Notes: a model not told the origin generated them from the letters alone. Positions 19,273 to 28,583 are shown, counted from the first letter of the stretch. The stretch is 64,000 nucleotides of DNA from Bradyrhizobium sp. 149 (GCF_023073915.1 NZ_JADPKK010000004.1:62001-126000); one strand, 5' to 3'. Numbers and translations are program-made.

Positions 19273-20610
19273 ATGCTCCGCGCCGAGGACAACAAATTCC
19301 TGACCGAGTCGGGGCCCGGAACGGGCATGGGCGAATTGTTGCGTCGGTTCTGGATTCCCGTGCTTCTGTCCGAAGAACTCCCCGAGCCCGACGGCGAGCC
19401 GAAGAAGGTCGTCGTGCTCGGCGAAGAGCTGCTCGCCTTCCGCGACACGCGCGGCGTTGTCGGAATCATCGACCAATACTGCCCGCATCGCGGCGCCAAT
19501 CTTTGGCTCGGGCGAAATGAGGAATGTGGTATCCGCTGCGTCTATCACGGCTGGAAGTTTGACACCGACGGCCGATGCGTCGACATGCCGACCTCCTATC
19601 CCGACCTCAACGCAAAAGACCTGATCCGCATCAAATCCTATCCGGTGTGCGAATGGGGCGAGATGATCTGGGCCTATATGGGGCCGGCTGACGCAATGCC
19701 CGAGCTGCCCGATCTCGAAATGGCGCTGCTGCCGGCCTCACACCGCTACGTCAGCAAGAAATGGCAGGACTGCAACTGGGTGCAGGCGCTGGAAGGCTCG
19801 ATCGACACCGCGCATTTCACCTTCGCCCATCTCTCCTTCGACAAGGAGGAGAACGAGATTCTGGACATCAAGAAGCATTTTGTGAATCCGATCGCGCGGA
19901 TGTCGAGCGATCACATGCGCTGGATCGCGGAGGATCCGCGCCCTGTGATCAAGATTCAGGCGCACGAAGCGGGCCTCACCATCGCCGGCGGGCGGCTCAC
20001 CGGCCGCGACGACATTTACTGGCGCATCGCCCAGTTCCTGATGCCGTTCCATTCCTATGCGCCGAGCGCGATGCCGGGCGAGAACATTTTTGGCCAGACC
20101 TTCGTGCCTGTTACCGACACAAATTGCTGGATCTACACCTATGCCTGGAATCCGGAGCGGCCGCTGACGCAAGCCGAGCGTGACGGCTTTGACCGTGGCA
20201 ACGGCGTGATCGCGGAGGTCGACGGCAATTACGTGCCGCTGCGCCACAAGGGCAACGACTATCTGATCGACCGCAAGCTCCAGAAGACCAGGAGCTACAC
20301 CGGCATCAAGGGCGTCTCCGAACAGGACGCCGCCGTGCAGGACAGTCAGGGTCCGATCGCCGACCGTACCCGCGAGCATCTCGGCCCGACCGATCTCGGT
20401 ATCATGCATTTCCGGAAAGTCGTGATGGAGCTGGCGCGGGCGCTTCAGCAGGGCCAGCCGCCGCCGCAGGCCGCGCATCAGGACCGCTATGCGGTGCGTT
20501 CCGGCGCTTGCGTCACCAGCAAGGCCAAGGACCTTTCTGCGGTGATGCTCGAGCGATTCGGTGACGTCACAGGCTTTGTCGGCCGACCGCGAATCGCGGC
20601 AGCGGAGTAG
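19273..20610 (+). CDS. Rieske [2Fe-2S] ring-hydroxylating oxygenase, alpha subunit (phthalate-dioxygenase type)
   Basis: A 445-residue oxygenase. The Rieske cluster is held by C70-P-H72 and C89-x-x-H92 (YCPHR and CVYHGW). The mononuclear iron site lies in EGSIDTAHFTFAH, with the bridging Asp and two His. The size and the MLRAEDNKFLTESGPGTGMG start place it with phthalate 4,5-dioxygenase-like (Pht3/OphA2) single-subunit oxygenases that use a separate FMN/2Fe-2S reductase. No reductase is adjacent. It probably hydroxylates or demethylates an aromatic acid, possibly together with the upstream TauD-type enzyme. GGGAGGA precedes the ATG. Confidence 0.9.
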   Translation: MLRAEDNKFLTESGPGTGMGELLRRFWIPVLLSEELPEPDGEPKKVVVLGEELLAFRDTRGVVGIIDQYCPHRGANLWLGRNEECGIRCVYHGWKFDTDGRCVDMPTSYPDLNAKDLIRIKSYPVCEWGEMIWAYMGPADAMPELPDLEMALLPASHRYVSKKWQDCNWVQALEGSIDTAHFTFAHLSFDKEENEILDIKKHFVNPIARMSSDHMRWIAEDPRPVIKIQAHEAGLTIAGGRLTGRDDIYWRIAQFLMPFHSYAPSAMPGENIFGQTFVPVTDTNCWIYTYAWNPERPLTQAERDGFDRGNGVIAEVDGNYVPLRHKGNDYLIDRKLQKTRSYTGIKGVSEQDAAVQDSQGPIADRTREHLGPTDLGIMHFRKVVMELARALQQGQPPPQAAHQDRYAVRSGACVTSKAKDLSAVMLERFGDVTGFVGRPRIAAAE

Positions 20611-20613
20611 CGC

Positions 20614-21435
20614 TTGGGGCAGCCGCGCAGCATCATTGCAAGTCTCGCCTTGCCGCTCGTCGCGGCGATCTTGCTATCGTCGCTGGCGCCTGCTGACACC
20701 GGTCATGCCGCCATCGCGCGAAAGGTTGCAAGACCCAAGCCGGCGCAGTCGCCGGTCAAATGTGAGATGCCGAAATTCAGGATCGTCGTGGATGTCGGGC
20801 ACACGCCGGACTCCTACGGCGCGTTGAGCGCGCGCAATGATCCGGAATTCGGCTTCAACTTCCGGCTTGCGAGGCTCATCACGGCGAAGCTCAAGGCGGA
20901 GGGCTTTGCCGCAGCCCGCCTGCTCGTCACCGACGGCAAGGCGCGGCCGAGCCTGCTCAAGCGCGTCGGTGCCGCGAATGACGGCCGGGCCGATCTCTTC
21001 CTGTCGATCCATCACGACTCGGTGCCGGACAAGCTGCTCGGGACTTGGGAGTTCGACGGCGCAAACAGCTACTTCAGCGACCGTTTTTCGGGCCATTCGC
21101 TGTTCGTGTCGCAGCGGAATCCGCACTTCGCTGCCAGCCTGATGCTGGCCCGGATGATCGGCAGGCAGCTGAAGGAGCAGGACCTGCACTATGCCAGTCA
21201 ATACACTCTTCCGGTGATGGGCCGCTACCGGCGCCAATTGCTCGACAAGGATGTCGGCGTCTATCGCTATGACGGGCTCGTCGTGCTCTCGCAAACCCGC
21301 AGCGCCGCTGTGCTGCTCGAAGCCGGTTCGATCATCAACCGCGACGAGGAAATGGCGATGAACTCTCTGGAGCGGCAGGAGATCATTGCGGGCGCCGTGG
21401 CGGTGGCGATGAAGGAGTTTTGCGCGAGGCGGTAG
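20614..21435 (+). CDS. N-acetylmuramoyl-L-alanine amidase (Amidase_3), exported
   Basis: A 273-residue zinc amidase that cuts the amide bond between muramic acid and the stem peptide in the periplasm. A signal peptide (about residues 7-32) precedes a Pro/Lys-rich linker and the catalytic domain. Zinc-site motifs are VDVGHTP, SIHHDS and the catalytic-type LLEAGSI. The frame carries the stop of the preceding Rieske gene just upstream, so translation must begin at or after TTG 20614; that TTG gives an intact signal peptide and is the best start despite lacking a clear ribosome-binding site. Having only 3 bases after the upstream gene suggests read-through transcription, but the functions look unrelated. 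Confidence 0.85.
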   Translation: MGQPRSIIASLALPLVAAILLSSLAPADTGHAAIARKVARPKPAQSPVKCEMPKFRIVVDVGHTPDSYGALSARNDPEFGFNFRLARLITAKLKAEGFAAARLLVTDGKARPSLLKRVGAANDGRADLFLSIHHDSVPDKLLGTWEFDGANSYFSDRFSGHSLFVSQRNPHFAASLMLARMIGRQLKEQDLHYASQYTLPVMGRYRRQLLDKDVGVYRYDGLVVLSQTRSAAVLLEAGSIINRDEEMAMNSLERQEIIAGAVAVAMKEFCARR

Positions 21436-21461
21436 TTTGCTTCGCTCGCAATGACGGGAAC

Positions 21462-23069
21462 CTATAGCGGTCCTCCGCGATACTCCCGGTTCGCCAAGCT
21501 CGCCTCCTCCAGATCCAGATCCCGCTCGATCCGCCGCCGCGTCTCGTCGGTGATCTGACCGTCGCGCAGCAGGTCGTGAATGAATTTGCGCTCGGCGGCG
21601 ATCAGGTCGCGGGTCAGCGCGGTGCCGGCCGCGGAGACGTCGTGGTGGGTGGGATCGAGCGAATCGGGGAGCTGGTTGACCCGGATATCGTGGCGCGCGC
21701 GCAGGAGACGCATCACCTCGTCCGAGACTTCCTGCTCCCCCGTCAGCGCGTCGAGCGACTTCAGTGCCGCATCCAGGGCCTGGCGGCGTGCCGCGATCTC
21801 GGCGTCATGCTCGGCGGCATGCTCGTTGCGACCGGCTTCCGCGACACCGAGCCAACGCACCACCGGGGGCAGCGTGAGGCCGACGCCAATCAGCGTGATG
21901 AAGATGACGCCGAAGGCAACGAACAGGATCAGGTCGCGAAACGGAAAGGCCTCCCCGCCCGGCAGCGTGAATGGCAGCGCCAGCGCTGCTGCCAGCGACA
22001 CCGCGCCGCGCACGCCGGTGAACGCAAGCACGAACGGCCATTGCCATGGTGGTGACGGATCGCGCGCACGCAGCGACTTGCTGAGCATTCGTGGCAGATA
22101 GGTCGCGGGATAGAGCCAGGCGAAGCGCGCGACCACGACGACTGCCAGCACCACGGCGGTCGCGATCATGATATCGTCGAGCGGGAACGCCTTCGACTTC
22201 TCGTAGAGCGCGCGCATCTGGAACCCCGTAAGCAGGAACAGCAAGCCCTCGATGAGATAGATCACGAGGTCCCAGAAGAAGATGCCTTGCAGGCGCGTCG
22301 ATGCCGAGATCAGCAGCGGGCCGTTCCAGCTCACATAGAGGCCACAGGCGACGGTGGCGATCACGCCGGAGCCGCCGACATGCTCGGGCAGCCAGTAGGA
22401 CACGTAGGGCGTGATCAGCGAAAGTGTCAGTTCGACCTGCGGGTCCCCCGACCATTTGCGGAACCGCAGGGAGAGCCAGCCGACACCGATGCCGAAGGCG
22501 ATCTCGCCGGCGACGATGAGCAAGAACTCGCCGCCTGCCAGGGGCAGCGAGAAATGCCCGACCATGATTGCGGCGAGCGCGAAACGGTAGAGGATCAGCG
22601 CGGTGGCGTCATTCGCGAGCCCTTCTCCTTCGAGGATGACCATGAGCCTGCGCGGCAAATGCAGCCGGCGCGCGATCGCGAGCGGCGCCACCACGTCGGG
22701 CGGCGCTACGATGGCACCAAGCAGGAAGCCGATCGTCCAGGGCAGGCCGATGAAATAATGCGTGGCGGTTGCGACCAGCGCTGTGGTGAAGATCACCGCG
22801 CCGACCGCGAGCAGCACGATCGGGCGAAGATTCTTTTTGAATTCGCGCCAGCTCATCGCGACGCTCGCGGAGTAGATCAGCGGCGGCAGCACCATCAGCA
22901 GCACCAGTTCCGGCGGCAGCTCGACCGGCGGCATGCCCGGCACGAAGGCGAGGCCGACACCGGAGAGCATCAGCAGAATGGCAGGCGCGATGTTGAAGCG
23001 GCGCGCGACAAGCGCGGTGCCCGCCAGCACGGCGAGCAGGATGAGAAAGGTCTGAAATTTCGCTTCCAT
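21462..23069 (-). CDS. Na+/H+ antiporter, CPA1 (NhaP/NhaK) type
   Basis: A 535-residue sodium-proton exchanger with about 12 membrane helices over the first 410 residues and a helical cytoplasmic tail of about 120 residues. Key ion-path motifs are APPDVVAPL (with the Asp of the crossed-helix region) and EGEGLANDATALI (with the ND pair). It should use the proton gradient to expel Na+ or K+ and help control pH. It is convergent with the upstream amidase and co-directional with the beta-lactamase, 48 bp away. Confidence 0.9.
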   Translation of the reverse strand: MEAKFQTFLILLAVLAGTALVARRFNIAPAILLMLSGVGLAFVPGMPPVELPPELVLLMVLPPLIYSASVAMSWREFKKNLRPIVLLAVGAVIFTTALVATATHYFIGLPWTIGFLLGAIVAPPDVVAPLAIARRLHLPRRLMVILEGEGLANDATALILYRFALAAIMVGHFSLPLAGGEFLLIVAGEIAFGIGVGWLSLRFRKWSGDPQVELTLSLITPYVSYWLPEHVGGSGVIATVACGLYVSWNGPLLISASTRLQGIFFWDLVIYLIEGLLFLLTGFQMRALYEKSKAFPLDDIMIATAVVLAVVVVARFAWLYPATYLPRMLSKSLRARDPSPPWQWPFVLAFTGVRGAVSLAAALALPFTLPGGEAFPFRDLILFVAFGVIFITLIGVGLTLPPVVRWLGVAEAGRNEHAAEHDAEIAARRQALDAALKSLDALTGEQEVSDEVMRLLRARHDIRVNQLPDSLDPTHHDVSAAGTALTRDLIAAERKFIHDLLRDGQITDETRRRIERDLDLEEASLANREYRGGPL

Positions 23070-23117
23070 GATGATCTGTCTTCACCCGGAAGCGGCCGCA
23101 AGGTCAATGCGTGCGGC

Positions 23118-23975
23118 TTACGCCAGCCGCTCGGCCACCATGCGGCCGGTGCGTGCGAACACGGCTTCGATCTGTGCCGCATTCGGCGTGCCGCCCTGGG
23201 TGTAGGCCGCGATCAGGATCGGCGTTTCGGGCTTCGACCAGACCACTGCGATATCACCCGAGGCGTCCTTGCCGTTGTTGCCGGTTTTGTCGCCGATCTT
23301 CCAGCCTGCGGGGAGCCCGCCGCGCAGCCGGTTCGCGCCGGTCTTGCAACCCACCATCCATTCCGTCAGGTGAGCACGCGAGGCCGGCGACAGCGCCTCG
23401 CCCGCCACCAGACGGCGCAGATTGCCTGCCATCGCCGCCGGCGTCGTGGTGTCCCGGGGATCGCCGGGCGGTGAGCGGTTGAGCTCGGGCTCGTTGTGGT
23501 CGAGCCGCGAGGTGGTGTCGCCGAGCGATCGCCAGAATGCGGTGAGCGCGGCGGGACCGCCGATCCGCGCCAGCAGCAAATTGGCGCAGGTGTTGTCGCT
23601 GAGCTCGACGATCGCCTTGCACATCTCGGTGACCGACATTGCGCCGGCGGCAATGTTTTGCTTGGCGACCGGTGCGTACTCGAGCAGGTCGGCCTTGCCG
23701 TACGGGATCATGGCCGCAAGCTGATCCTCGCCACGATCGACCCGCGCCAGTACGCAAGCCGCGAGCGAAGCCTTGAATGTCGAGCACATGACGAACCGCT
23801 CGTCGGCGCGCCATGCGAGCTTTGCGCCGGTCGCGAGGTTCTCGGCATAGACCCCGATCCGGCCGCCACTCTCGCGCTCATAGGTTTCGAGTTCAGGCTG
23901 CGCGTCAGCGGCGAGCGCGGGGGAGGCGGCAATCCAGCATAGCGAGGCGAGCAGCGAACGGCGGTCGAGAAGCAT
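23118..23975 (-). CDS. Class A beta-lactamase
   Basis: A 285-residue serine beta-lactamase with all catalytic motifs. S65-T-F-K68 is the SxxK box, S126-D-N128 the SDN loop, E162-P-E-L-N166 the omega-loop general base, and K230-T-G232 the KTG triad. The signal peptide (MLLDRRSLLASLCWIAASPALAA) begins with an RR pair, so export could be by Tat or Sec. A Cys sits just before the nucleophile (Ambler 69), as in CTX-M and KPC, but its carbapenemase disulfide partner at 238 is Asn. The likely role is intrinsic penicillin/cephalosporin resistance. No AmpR-type regulator is adjacent. Confidence 0.93.
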   Translation of the reverse strand: MLLDRRSLLASLCWIAASPALAADAQPELETYERESGGRIGVYAENLATGAKLAWRADERFVMCSTFKASLAACVLARVDRGEDQLAAMIPYGKADLLEYAPVAKQNIAAGAMSVTEMCKAIVELSDNTCANLLLARIGGPAALTAFWRSLGDTTSRLDHNEPELNRSPPGDPRDTTTPAAMAGNLRRLVAGEALSPASRAHLTEWMVGCKTGANRLRGGLPAGWKIGDKTGNNGKDASGDIAVVWSKPETPILIAAYTQGGTPNAAQIEAVFARTGRMVAERLA

Positions 23976-24026
23976 GAGGGACTCTTGGGCGAGACGGAGG
24001 CGGGGGCGAGCAAGAAGGAAGCCCCC

Positions 24027-24401
24027 TCACTCACGCAGGTCATACCGATACGATTTCGACACGATCTGCCAGCCGTCGGCGAGCTTCATCGCCACCAGAT
24101 AGTCGGTGAAAAAACGCGGCGGCAACTGGCACCGGACCTTGATGAAGGCGGTTCTGTCGTCCGAACGGTCGATGGTGACGATGAAATCCTCGCGTGGCTT
24201 GCCTTCGGCCTTGCCGGAAGGGCGCTTGCGCACGCGGTCGAGCCAATCCGGCACGGTCAGCACCTGGAGCTCGCCTTTTTCGACCCAGCGCAAATCGGCG
24301 GAGGGATGGAAGATGGCGCCGAGCTTTTCGGCATCGCCCTCGTAAAGTCCGTCGAAATAGGATTGCACGACGGCTTCGACGCTCGAACGGTTCTGGCTCA
24401 T
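24027..24401 (-). CDS. NTF2-like / putative lumazine-binding family protein
   Basis: A 124-residue protein with the SnoaL/NTF2 cone fold pattern. An opening helix (VEAVVQSYFDGLYEGDAEKL) precedes IFHPSADLRWVEKG, a set of strands and a closing W-x-I-V-S-K-S-Y-R-Y strand. This resembles the Lumazine_bd_2 group of small cystatin-like proteins. Members include enzymes and ligand-binding proteins; no catalytic residues can be assigned. GAGGATGACCC lies before the ATG at 24401. It is divergent from the GFA gene. Confidence 0.75.
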   Translation of the reverse strand: MSQNRSSVEAVVQSYFDGLYEGDAEKLGAIFHPSADLRWVEKGELQVLTVPDWLDRVRKRPSGKAEGKPREDFIVTIDRSDDRTAFIKVRCQLPPRFFTDYLVAMKLADGWQIVSKSYRYDLRE

Positions 24402-24495
24402 GGGTCATCCTCTTGAATGATGGCTCGGGGCGAACTTAGTCGTAGACGTCAAAATGCGCTATGGGAGGGCGTACGATTTGCGCGAGGACACCGTG

Positions 24496-24921
24496 ATGGG
24501 ATCAGGGAATTCGAACGCTCGTATCCTGGTCGGCGAATGCTACTGCCGCGCCGTGCGCTACGAGGTGGCGGACGCGTTCTCGTATGCGATGAACTGCCAC
24601 TGCTCGAATTGCCGCCGCACCACTGGCGCCGCCTTCAAGCCGTTCGCCGGCATCGAGCAGAGCAAGCTCCGCATCGTCAGCGGCGAGAACCAGCGCACCA
24701 TCTATGGTGACGACACCACCCATGACGCCCACTGCGCCCGCTGCGGCTCGCTGCTTTATTCCCGGGTGCGAGAGGGAAAATGGGTCCATGTCGCCATGGG
24801 AACCCTGGTCGATGCCCCCTCGATCCGGCCGAGCGTCCACATTTTCGTCGGCTCGAAGGCGCCCTGGCACGAGATTACGGACAATCTGCCTCAATATCGG
24901 GGTCACGTCGGGGATGTCTGA
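24496..24921 (+). CDS. GFA/CENP-V-family zinc protein
   Basis: A 141-residue GFA-domain protein. The zinc-binding cysteines are clear: GECYCRAVRYEV, NCHCSNCRRTTGAAF and HCARCGSLL, which form the two zinc sites of the fold. The family was named for glutathione-dependent formaldehyde activation, but most members have no proven activity. ATG 24496 with GAGGA at 24484-24488 is a far better start than ATG 24454. It is followed on the same strand by the caspase-like gene after 181 bp. Confidence 0.85.
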   Translation: MGSGNSNARILVGECYCRAVRYEVADAFSYAMNCHCSNCRRTTGAAFKPFAGIEQSKLRIVSGENQRTIYGDDTTHDAHCARCGSLLYSRVREGKWVHVAMGTLVDAPSIRPSVHIFVGSKAPWHEITDNLPQYRGHVGDV

Positions 24922-25102
24922 GGGAACCTGCTGCGCACCTATTTCTGGGCGAACCGCGACCCGGACTGGCGCGACAAACAAAAGGGGCCTTTCGGCCTGC
25001 CGCCGGCGCCACCTTCGTGACCTCCATCACAAGCGTCCGCGGCGGACCCTGCTAAAGCCATCCCAAAGGGGCTCGAACGGCCCTGAACTCGGAAGTCGTG
25101 TC

Positions 25103-26944
25103 ATGCGCAAATTGCTCAGACTTTGCCCACTTCTCCTCGCCGTCGCGCTGCTGTTCGGCGCCGGGCCCGCGTTCGCCGGGAAGCGTGTCGCGCTGGTGAT
25201 CGCCAACTCCGCCTATCAGCATGCGCCCTCGCTTACGAACCCCGTCAATGACGGTTCGGTAATGGCCAGGACGCTGAAGGAGGCCGGGTTCGACATCGTC
25301 GATTCCCGGCACGATCTGACGGCGCTGGAGACGCGGCGCGTGCTGCGTGAATTCGCCGACGGGACCCGCGATGCCGATATCGCCGTGGTCTACTATGCCG
25401 GCCACGGCATCGAGGTCGAAGGCTCGAATTATCTGATCCCAGTCGACGCCAAGCTGGAGCGTGACACCGACGTCTTTGACGAGGCGCTCTCCCTCGACCG
25501 CGTCCTGGTCGCGGTCGAACCGGCCAAGCAGCTTCGCCTGGTGATCCTGGATGCCTGCCGTGACAATCCTTTCGGCAAGACCATGAAGCGCACAGTCGCC
25601 TCACGCGGCATCGGCCGCGGCCTTGCCCAGGTCGAGCCGACCAGCTCCAACACGCTGATCGCCTATTCGGCCAAGGCCGGCTTCACGGCGCAGGACGGCG
25701 ACGGCGCCAACAGCCCCTTTACCGTGGCGCTGTCGAAGCACCTGACGACGCCGGGCCTCGACGTTCGCCGCGCCTTCGGTTTCGTGCGTGACGACGTGCT
25801 CAAGTCGACCGGAAACAAGCAAGAGCCGTTCGTCTATGGCTCGCTCGGCGGCGAGGACGTGCCGCTGGTGCCGGTCAAGGCGACCGCCGCGGCCCCGGCG
25901 GCGTCCGCGGCGAACCCGCAAGCCGACATCCGCCGTGATTACGAGCTCGCGCTCCAGGTCGGCAACAGGCCGGCGTGGGATGCCTTCCTCGCCCAGCATT
26001 CCGACGGCTTCTATGCGAGCCTTGCCAAGCTTCAGCTCGAAAAAATCGGCGCCGAGCAGGCTCATGCGGCGGCCACCGATAAGGCGAAACAGGCCGAGGC
26101 CGAGCGTGATCGTCTTGCCGCACTTGGCGCGCAGAAGGATATGCAGGCCAAGGCAGCCGCCGATGCGAAGGCCGCCGAGCAGGTACAGCTTGCGGCGCAA
26201 AAGGCCAAGGAGCAGGCGCAGCAGCAGGCGGCCGCCGCCGAGCAGCAGCGCGTCAATCTCGCCGCCGCGGCGCCGAGTGCAGCGCCCGCCAGCACGGCGA
26301 GCCCCGCCGGCACCAACGTCGCGTCGCTGACGCCGGCCACCGCGCCGGCCGATCTCAGCCGCTCGGTGCAGACCGAGCTCGGCCGCGTCGGCTGCTTCTC
26401 CGGCGCCGCCGACGGCAACTGGACGACCTCCGCGCAGCGATCGTTGTCGCAGTTCAATCGTTACGCCGGCACCAAGCTCGACGTGAAGGTGGCGAGCACC
26501 GATGCACTCGACACCGTCAAGTCGAAACAGTCGCGCGTCTGTCCGCTGGTTTGCGACCACGGCTTCAAGGCCGACGGCGACAAGTGCGCCAAGATCATCT
26601 GCCGCGACGGCTATGCGCTCAACGACGACAACGAGTGCGAGAAGCAGCGTGCCGCCAAGCCCGCCAAGCCTGCGACTGTCAATCCTGCGACCGCAAAGCG
26701 TGACGACGGCGACGAGCGTCCCGCACGGCAGCGTCGTCAAGCCGGAGGTGAGACTGCCGGAGCGGCGGGCGGCTTTGGTGGTGCTGCGGGCATCGCTGCT
26801 GCCGCTGGCGCCAGCCGCCGCTCGAGTGGCGGACAGCTATTCTGCAACAGCGCCGGCTGCCGTCCGGTCAACCGCGGCTGCCATCTCGAATATCGCGGCG
26901 GCGGCGGCCCCGGCAACGATGCCAATGCCGAGGTCTGCAACTAG
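25103..26944 (+). CDS. Secreted caspase-like (peptidase C14) protein with Cys-rich tail
   Basis: A 613-residue protein. A signal peptide (residues 1-26, ending PAFA) is followed at once by the caspase-like domain KRVALVIANSAYQ... with the catalytic dyad H101 (YYAGHG) and C152 (LDACRDNPF). After about residue 290 come a helical domain (DYELALQVGNRPAWDAFLAQ), an Ala/Gln/Lys coiled-coil stretch (about 335-390), a peptidoglycan-binding-like segment (VQTELGRVGCFSGAADGNW) and Cys-rich modules (CPLVCDHGFKADGDKC). It ends in a Gly/Ala/Arg-rich segment closing with EVCN. Alphaproteobacterial orthocaspases of this layout are common, but their substrates are unknown. Export implies work in the periplasm or envelope. 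Confidence 0.88.
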   Translation: MRKLLRLCPLLLAVALLFGAGPAFAGKRVALVIANSAYQHAPSLTNPVNDGSVMARTLKEAGFDIVDSRHDLTALETRRVLREFADGTRDADIAVVYYAGHGIEVEGSNYLIPVDAKLERDTDVFDEALSLDRVLVAVEPAKQLRLVILDACRDNPFGKTMKRTVASRGIGRGLAQVEPTSSNTLIAYSAKAGFTAQDGDGANSPFTVALSKHLTTPGLDVRRAFGFVRDDVLKSTGNKQEPFVYGSLGGEDVPLVPVKATAAAPAASAANPQADIRRDYELALQVGNRPAWDAFLAQHSDGFYASLAKLQLEKIGAEQAHAAATDKAKQAEAERDRLAALGAQKDMQAKAAADAKAAEQVQLAAQKAKEQAQQQAAAAEQQRVNLAAAAPSAAPASTASPAGTNVASLTPATAPADLSRSVQTELGRVGCFSGAADGNWTTSAQRSLSQFNRYAGTKLDVKVASTDALDTVKSKQSRVCPLVCDHGFKADGDKCAKIICRDGYALNDDNECEKQRAAKPAKPATVNPATAKRDDGDERPARQRRQAGGETAGAAGGFGGAAGIAAAAGASRRSSGGQLFCNSAGCRPVNRGCHLEYRGGGGPGNDANAEVCN

Positions 26945-26960
26945 GATTGCGGGAGTGAGT

Positions 26961-27650
26961 TCAGGTCGAGATCGCGCTCGCCGCAATGTTCACCGTCAGC
27001 GCCAGCAAGGCCGTGTTGTAGATGAACGAGATGATGCCGTGCGCGGTGGCGGTGCGGCGGATGGTCTTGTCGGATATGCCGACATCGGAGACCTGCGCGG
27101 TCATGCCGATCACGAACGAGAAGTAGACGAAGTCCCAATAATCGGCGTGGTCTTCCTTGTCGCCACTGGGAAACTCGAGGCCACCCGGCGTTGGGTGACG
27201 ATAATAATCATGTGCATAATGCAACGCGAAAGTCGTGTGCACGGCGGCCCAGGACAGCGCGATGGTGGTGATCGCGATGGTCAGCTCCGCGGCGCCGCGG
27301 TGGGTGCCGAGTTCGGCGACGATCGCGGCGATGCTGGCGAATGCACCGGTCGCCGTCACCAGCAGGATCACGAAGCGGCCGTCGTCCTGAATCGCGGCGG
27401 CGCGGCGGATGTGCTGGTGGTCGTTGCACAGCATCATCGCGTAGACCAGCACGAGATAGACCGCAATCAGCGCATCCCAGCCAAGCACAAGCCGCGTCGT
27501 CAGCCGGAGTGAGCCCGGTAAGAGCAGGCAGACGAGGATACCGATAGCAAGCGATATGAACGTCCGCGGCCGGGCATAAATCAGCCGCATCGGCCGCGAC
27601 ATCTTGCGGAAGCGGGCGAGGACGGGATCTTCTTTGCCGCCGGTCGCCAT
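26961..27650 (-). CDS. DUF1345 membrane protein
   Basis: A 229-residue inner-membrane protein with about five hydrophobic helices. The DYWDFVYFSFVIGMTAQVSD segment near residue 165 is the hallmark of DUF1345, a family without known function that resembles ion-channel-like proteins. A second conserved patch is FALHYAHDYYRH. It starts 9 bp after the ispA stop on the same strand and is probably its downstream operon partner. Confidence 0.8.
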   Translation of the reverse strand: MATGGKEDPVLARFRKMSRPMRLIYARPRTFISLAIGILVCLLLPGSLRLTTRLVLGWDALIAVYLVLVYAMMLCNDHQHIRRAAAIQDDGRFVILLVTATGAFASIAAIVAELGTHRGAAELTIAITTIALSWAAVHTTFALHYAHDYYRHPTPGGLEFPSGDKEDHADYWDFVYFSFVIGMTAQVSDVGISDKTIRRTATAHGIISFIYNTALLALTVNIAASAIST

Positions 27651-27659
27651 CGATGTGCG

Positions 27660-28583
27660 TCAGTTCTTGCGTTCGGCCACGAAGCGCGCAGCTGCTTGCA
27701 GCACGGCGGCCCGTTCACCGAAGATCGACACAGCGCTGTCAGCTCGCGCGAGCAGGTCGCGGACGCGCTGCTTGGCGCCTTCGAGGCCAAGCTGTGTGAC
27801 GAAGGTGGTCTTGCCCATTGCGGCGTCCTGGCCCGACGGCTTACCGAGCGCCGTTGCATCGCCTTCGACGTCGAGCAGGTCGTCGGCGATCTGGAAGGCT
27901 TCGCCGAGCGCGCGGCCATAATCGTCGAGCGCCTGATATTCCTTTTGCGAGGCTTGGCCGAGGATCGCGCCGGCAATGCAGCCGTAGCGCAGCAGCGCGC
28001 CGGTCTTCATCTGCTGAATGCGGGCGACGTCGATCGGCTCGTTGCCGCCAAAGCGGCCTTCGCCGGCGAGATCCAGGATCTGGCCGCCGACCATGCCACC
28101 GATGCCGGCGCAGCGCGCCAGCGCGCGCGTCAGCAGCAGCCGCACATTGGCGTCGCGATGAATCTCGTCGCGGGTGACGATGTCGAAGGCGAGCGTCAGC
28201 AAGCCGTCGCCGGCGAGGATCGCGGTCGCGTCATCGGTCTTCTTGTGCAGGGTGGGGCGGCCCCGGCGCAGGTCCGAATTGTCCATCGCCGGCAGGTCGT
28301 CATGGATCAGCGAGTAGCAGTGGATGCATTCGAGCGCGGCGCCCACGAGCAGCGCGGCTTCGCGGGGAACGCCGAACACCGCCGCACTCTCGACCACCAG
28401 GAACGGCCGCAGGCGCTTGCCGCCGTTCAGGCTCGAATAGCGCATTGCGTCCATCAGCCGCTTGGGGCGGGCGATCTCATCGTGCAGGATGTCGTCCGAC
28501 AGCAGGCGCCCGAGCAAGGCTTCGGTGTCGTCAGCGGTCTTGTCCAGACGTTTGGCGAAATCGGACGGGGACGTGCCGGTCAT
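27660..28583 (-). CDS. ispA: Polyprenyl diphosphate synthase (farnesyl/geranylgeranyl type)
   Basis: A trans-prenyltransferase of about 307 residues that joins IPP to allylic diphosphates. The first Asp-rich motif is D95-D-L-P-A-M-D101, the second is DDLLD ([10 protein letters not shown]), and the substrate-binding GGKRLRPFL lies near the N-terminus. Two residues sit between the paired Asp sets of the first motif, as in bacterial FPP/GGPP synthases. Chain length cannot be fixed by eye; farnesyl diphosphate synthase is the commonest assignment. ATG 28583 with GGAG 9 bases upstream is chosen over the TTG at 28619. It is divergent from mtgA. Confidence 0.9.
   Translation of the reverse strand: MTGTSPSDFAKRLDKTADDTEALLGRLLSDDILHDEIARPKRLMDAMRYSSLNGGKRLRPFLVVESAAVFGVPREAALLVGAALECIHCYSLIHDDLPAMDNSDLRRGRPTLHKKTDDATAILAGDGLLTLAFDIVTRDEIHRDANVRLLLTRALARCAGIGGMVGGQILDLAGEGRFGGNEPIDVARIQQMKTGALLRYGCIAGAILGQASQKEYQALDDYGRALGEAFQIADDLLDVEGDATALGKPSGQDAAMGKTTFVTQLGLEGAKQRVRDLLARADSAVSIFGERAAVLQAAARFVAERKN

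Noticed and set aside
23118..23975. Possible carbapenemase-type disulfide (Cys at Ambler 69) in the beta-lactamase.
   Set aside because: The partner position 238 is Asn, so the C69-C238 bridge of KPC/NMC-type enzymes cannot form.
26690..26944. A possible frameshift near the end of the caspase-like gene, where the sequence turns Arg/Gly/Ala-rich.
   Set aside because: The frame recovers a structured Cys-containing end (CNSAGC ... EVCN) and a normal stop, so I kept it intact; only an alignment could settle it.
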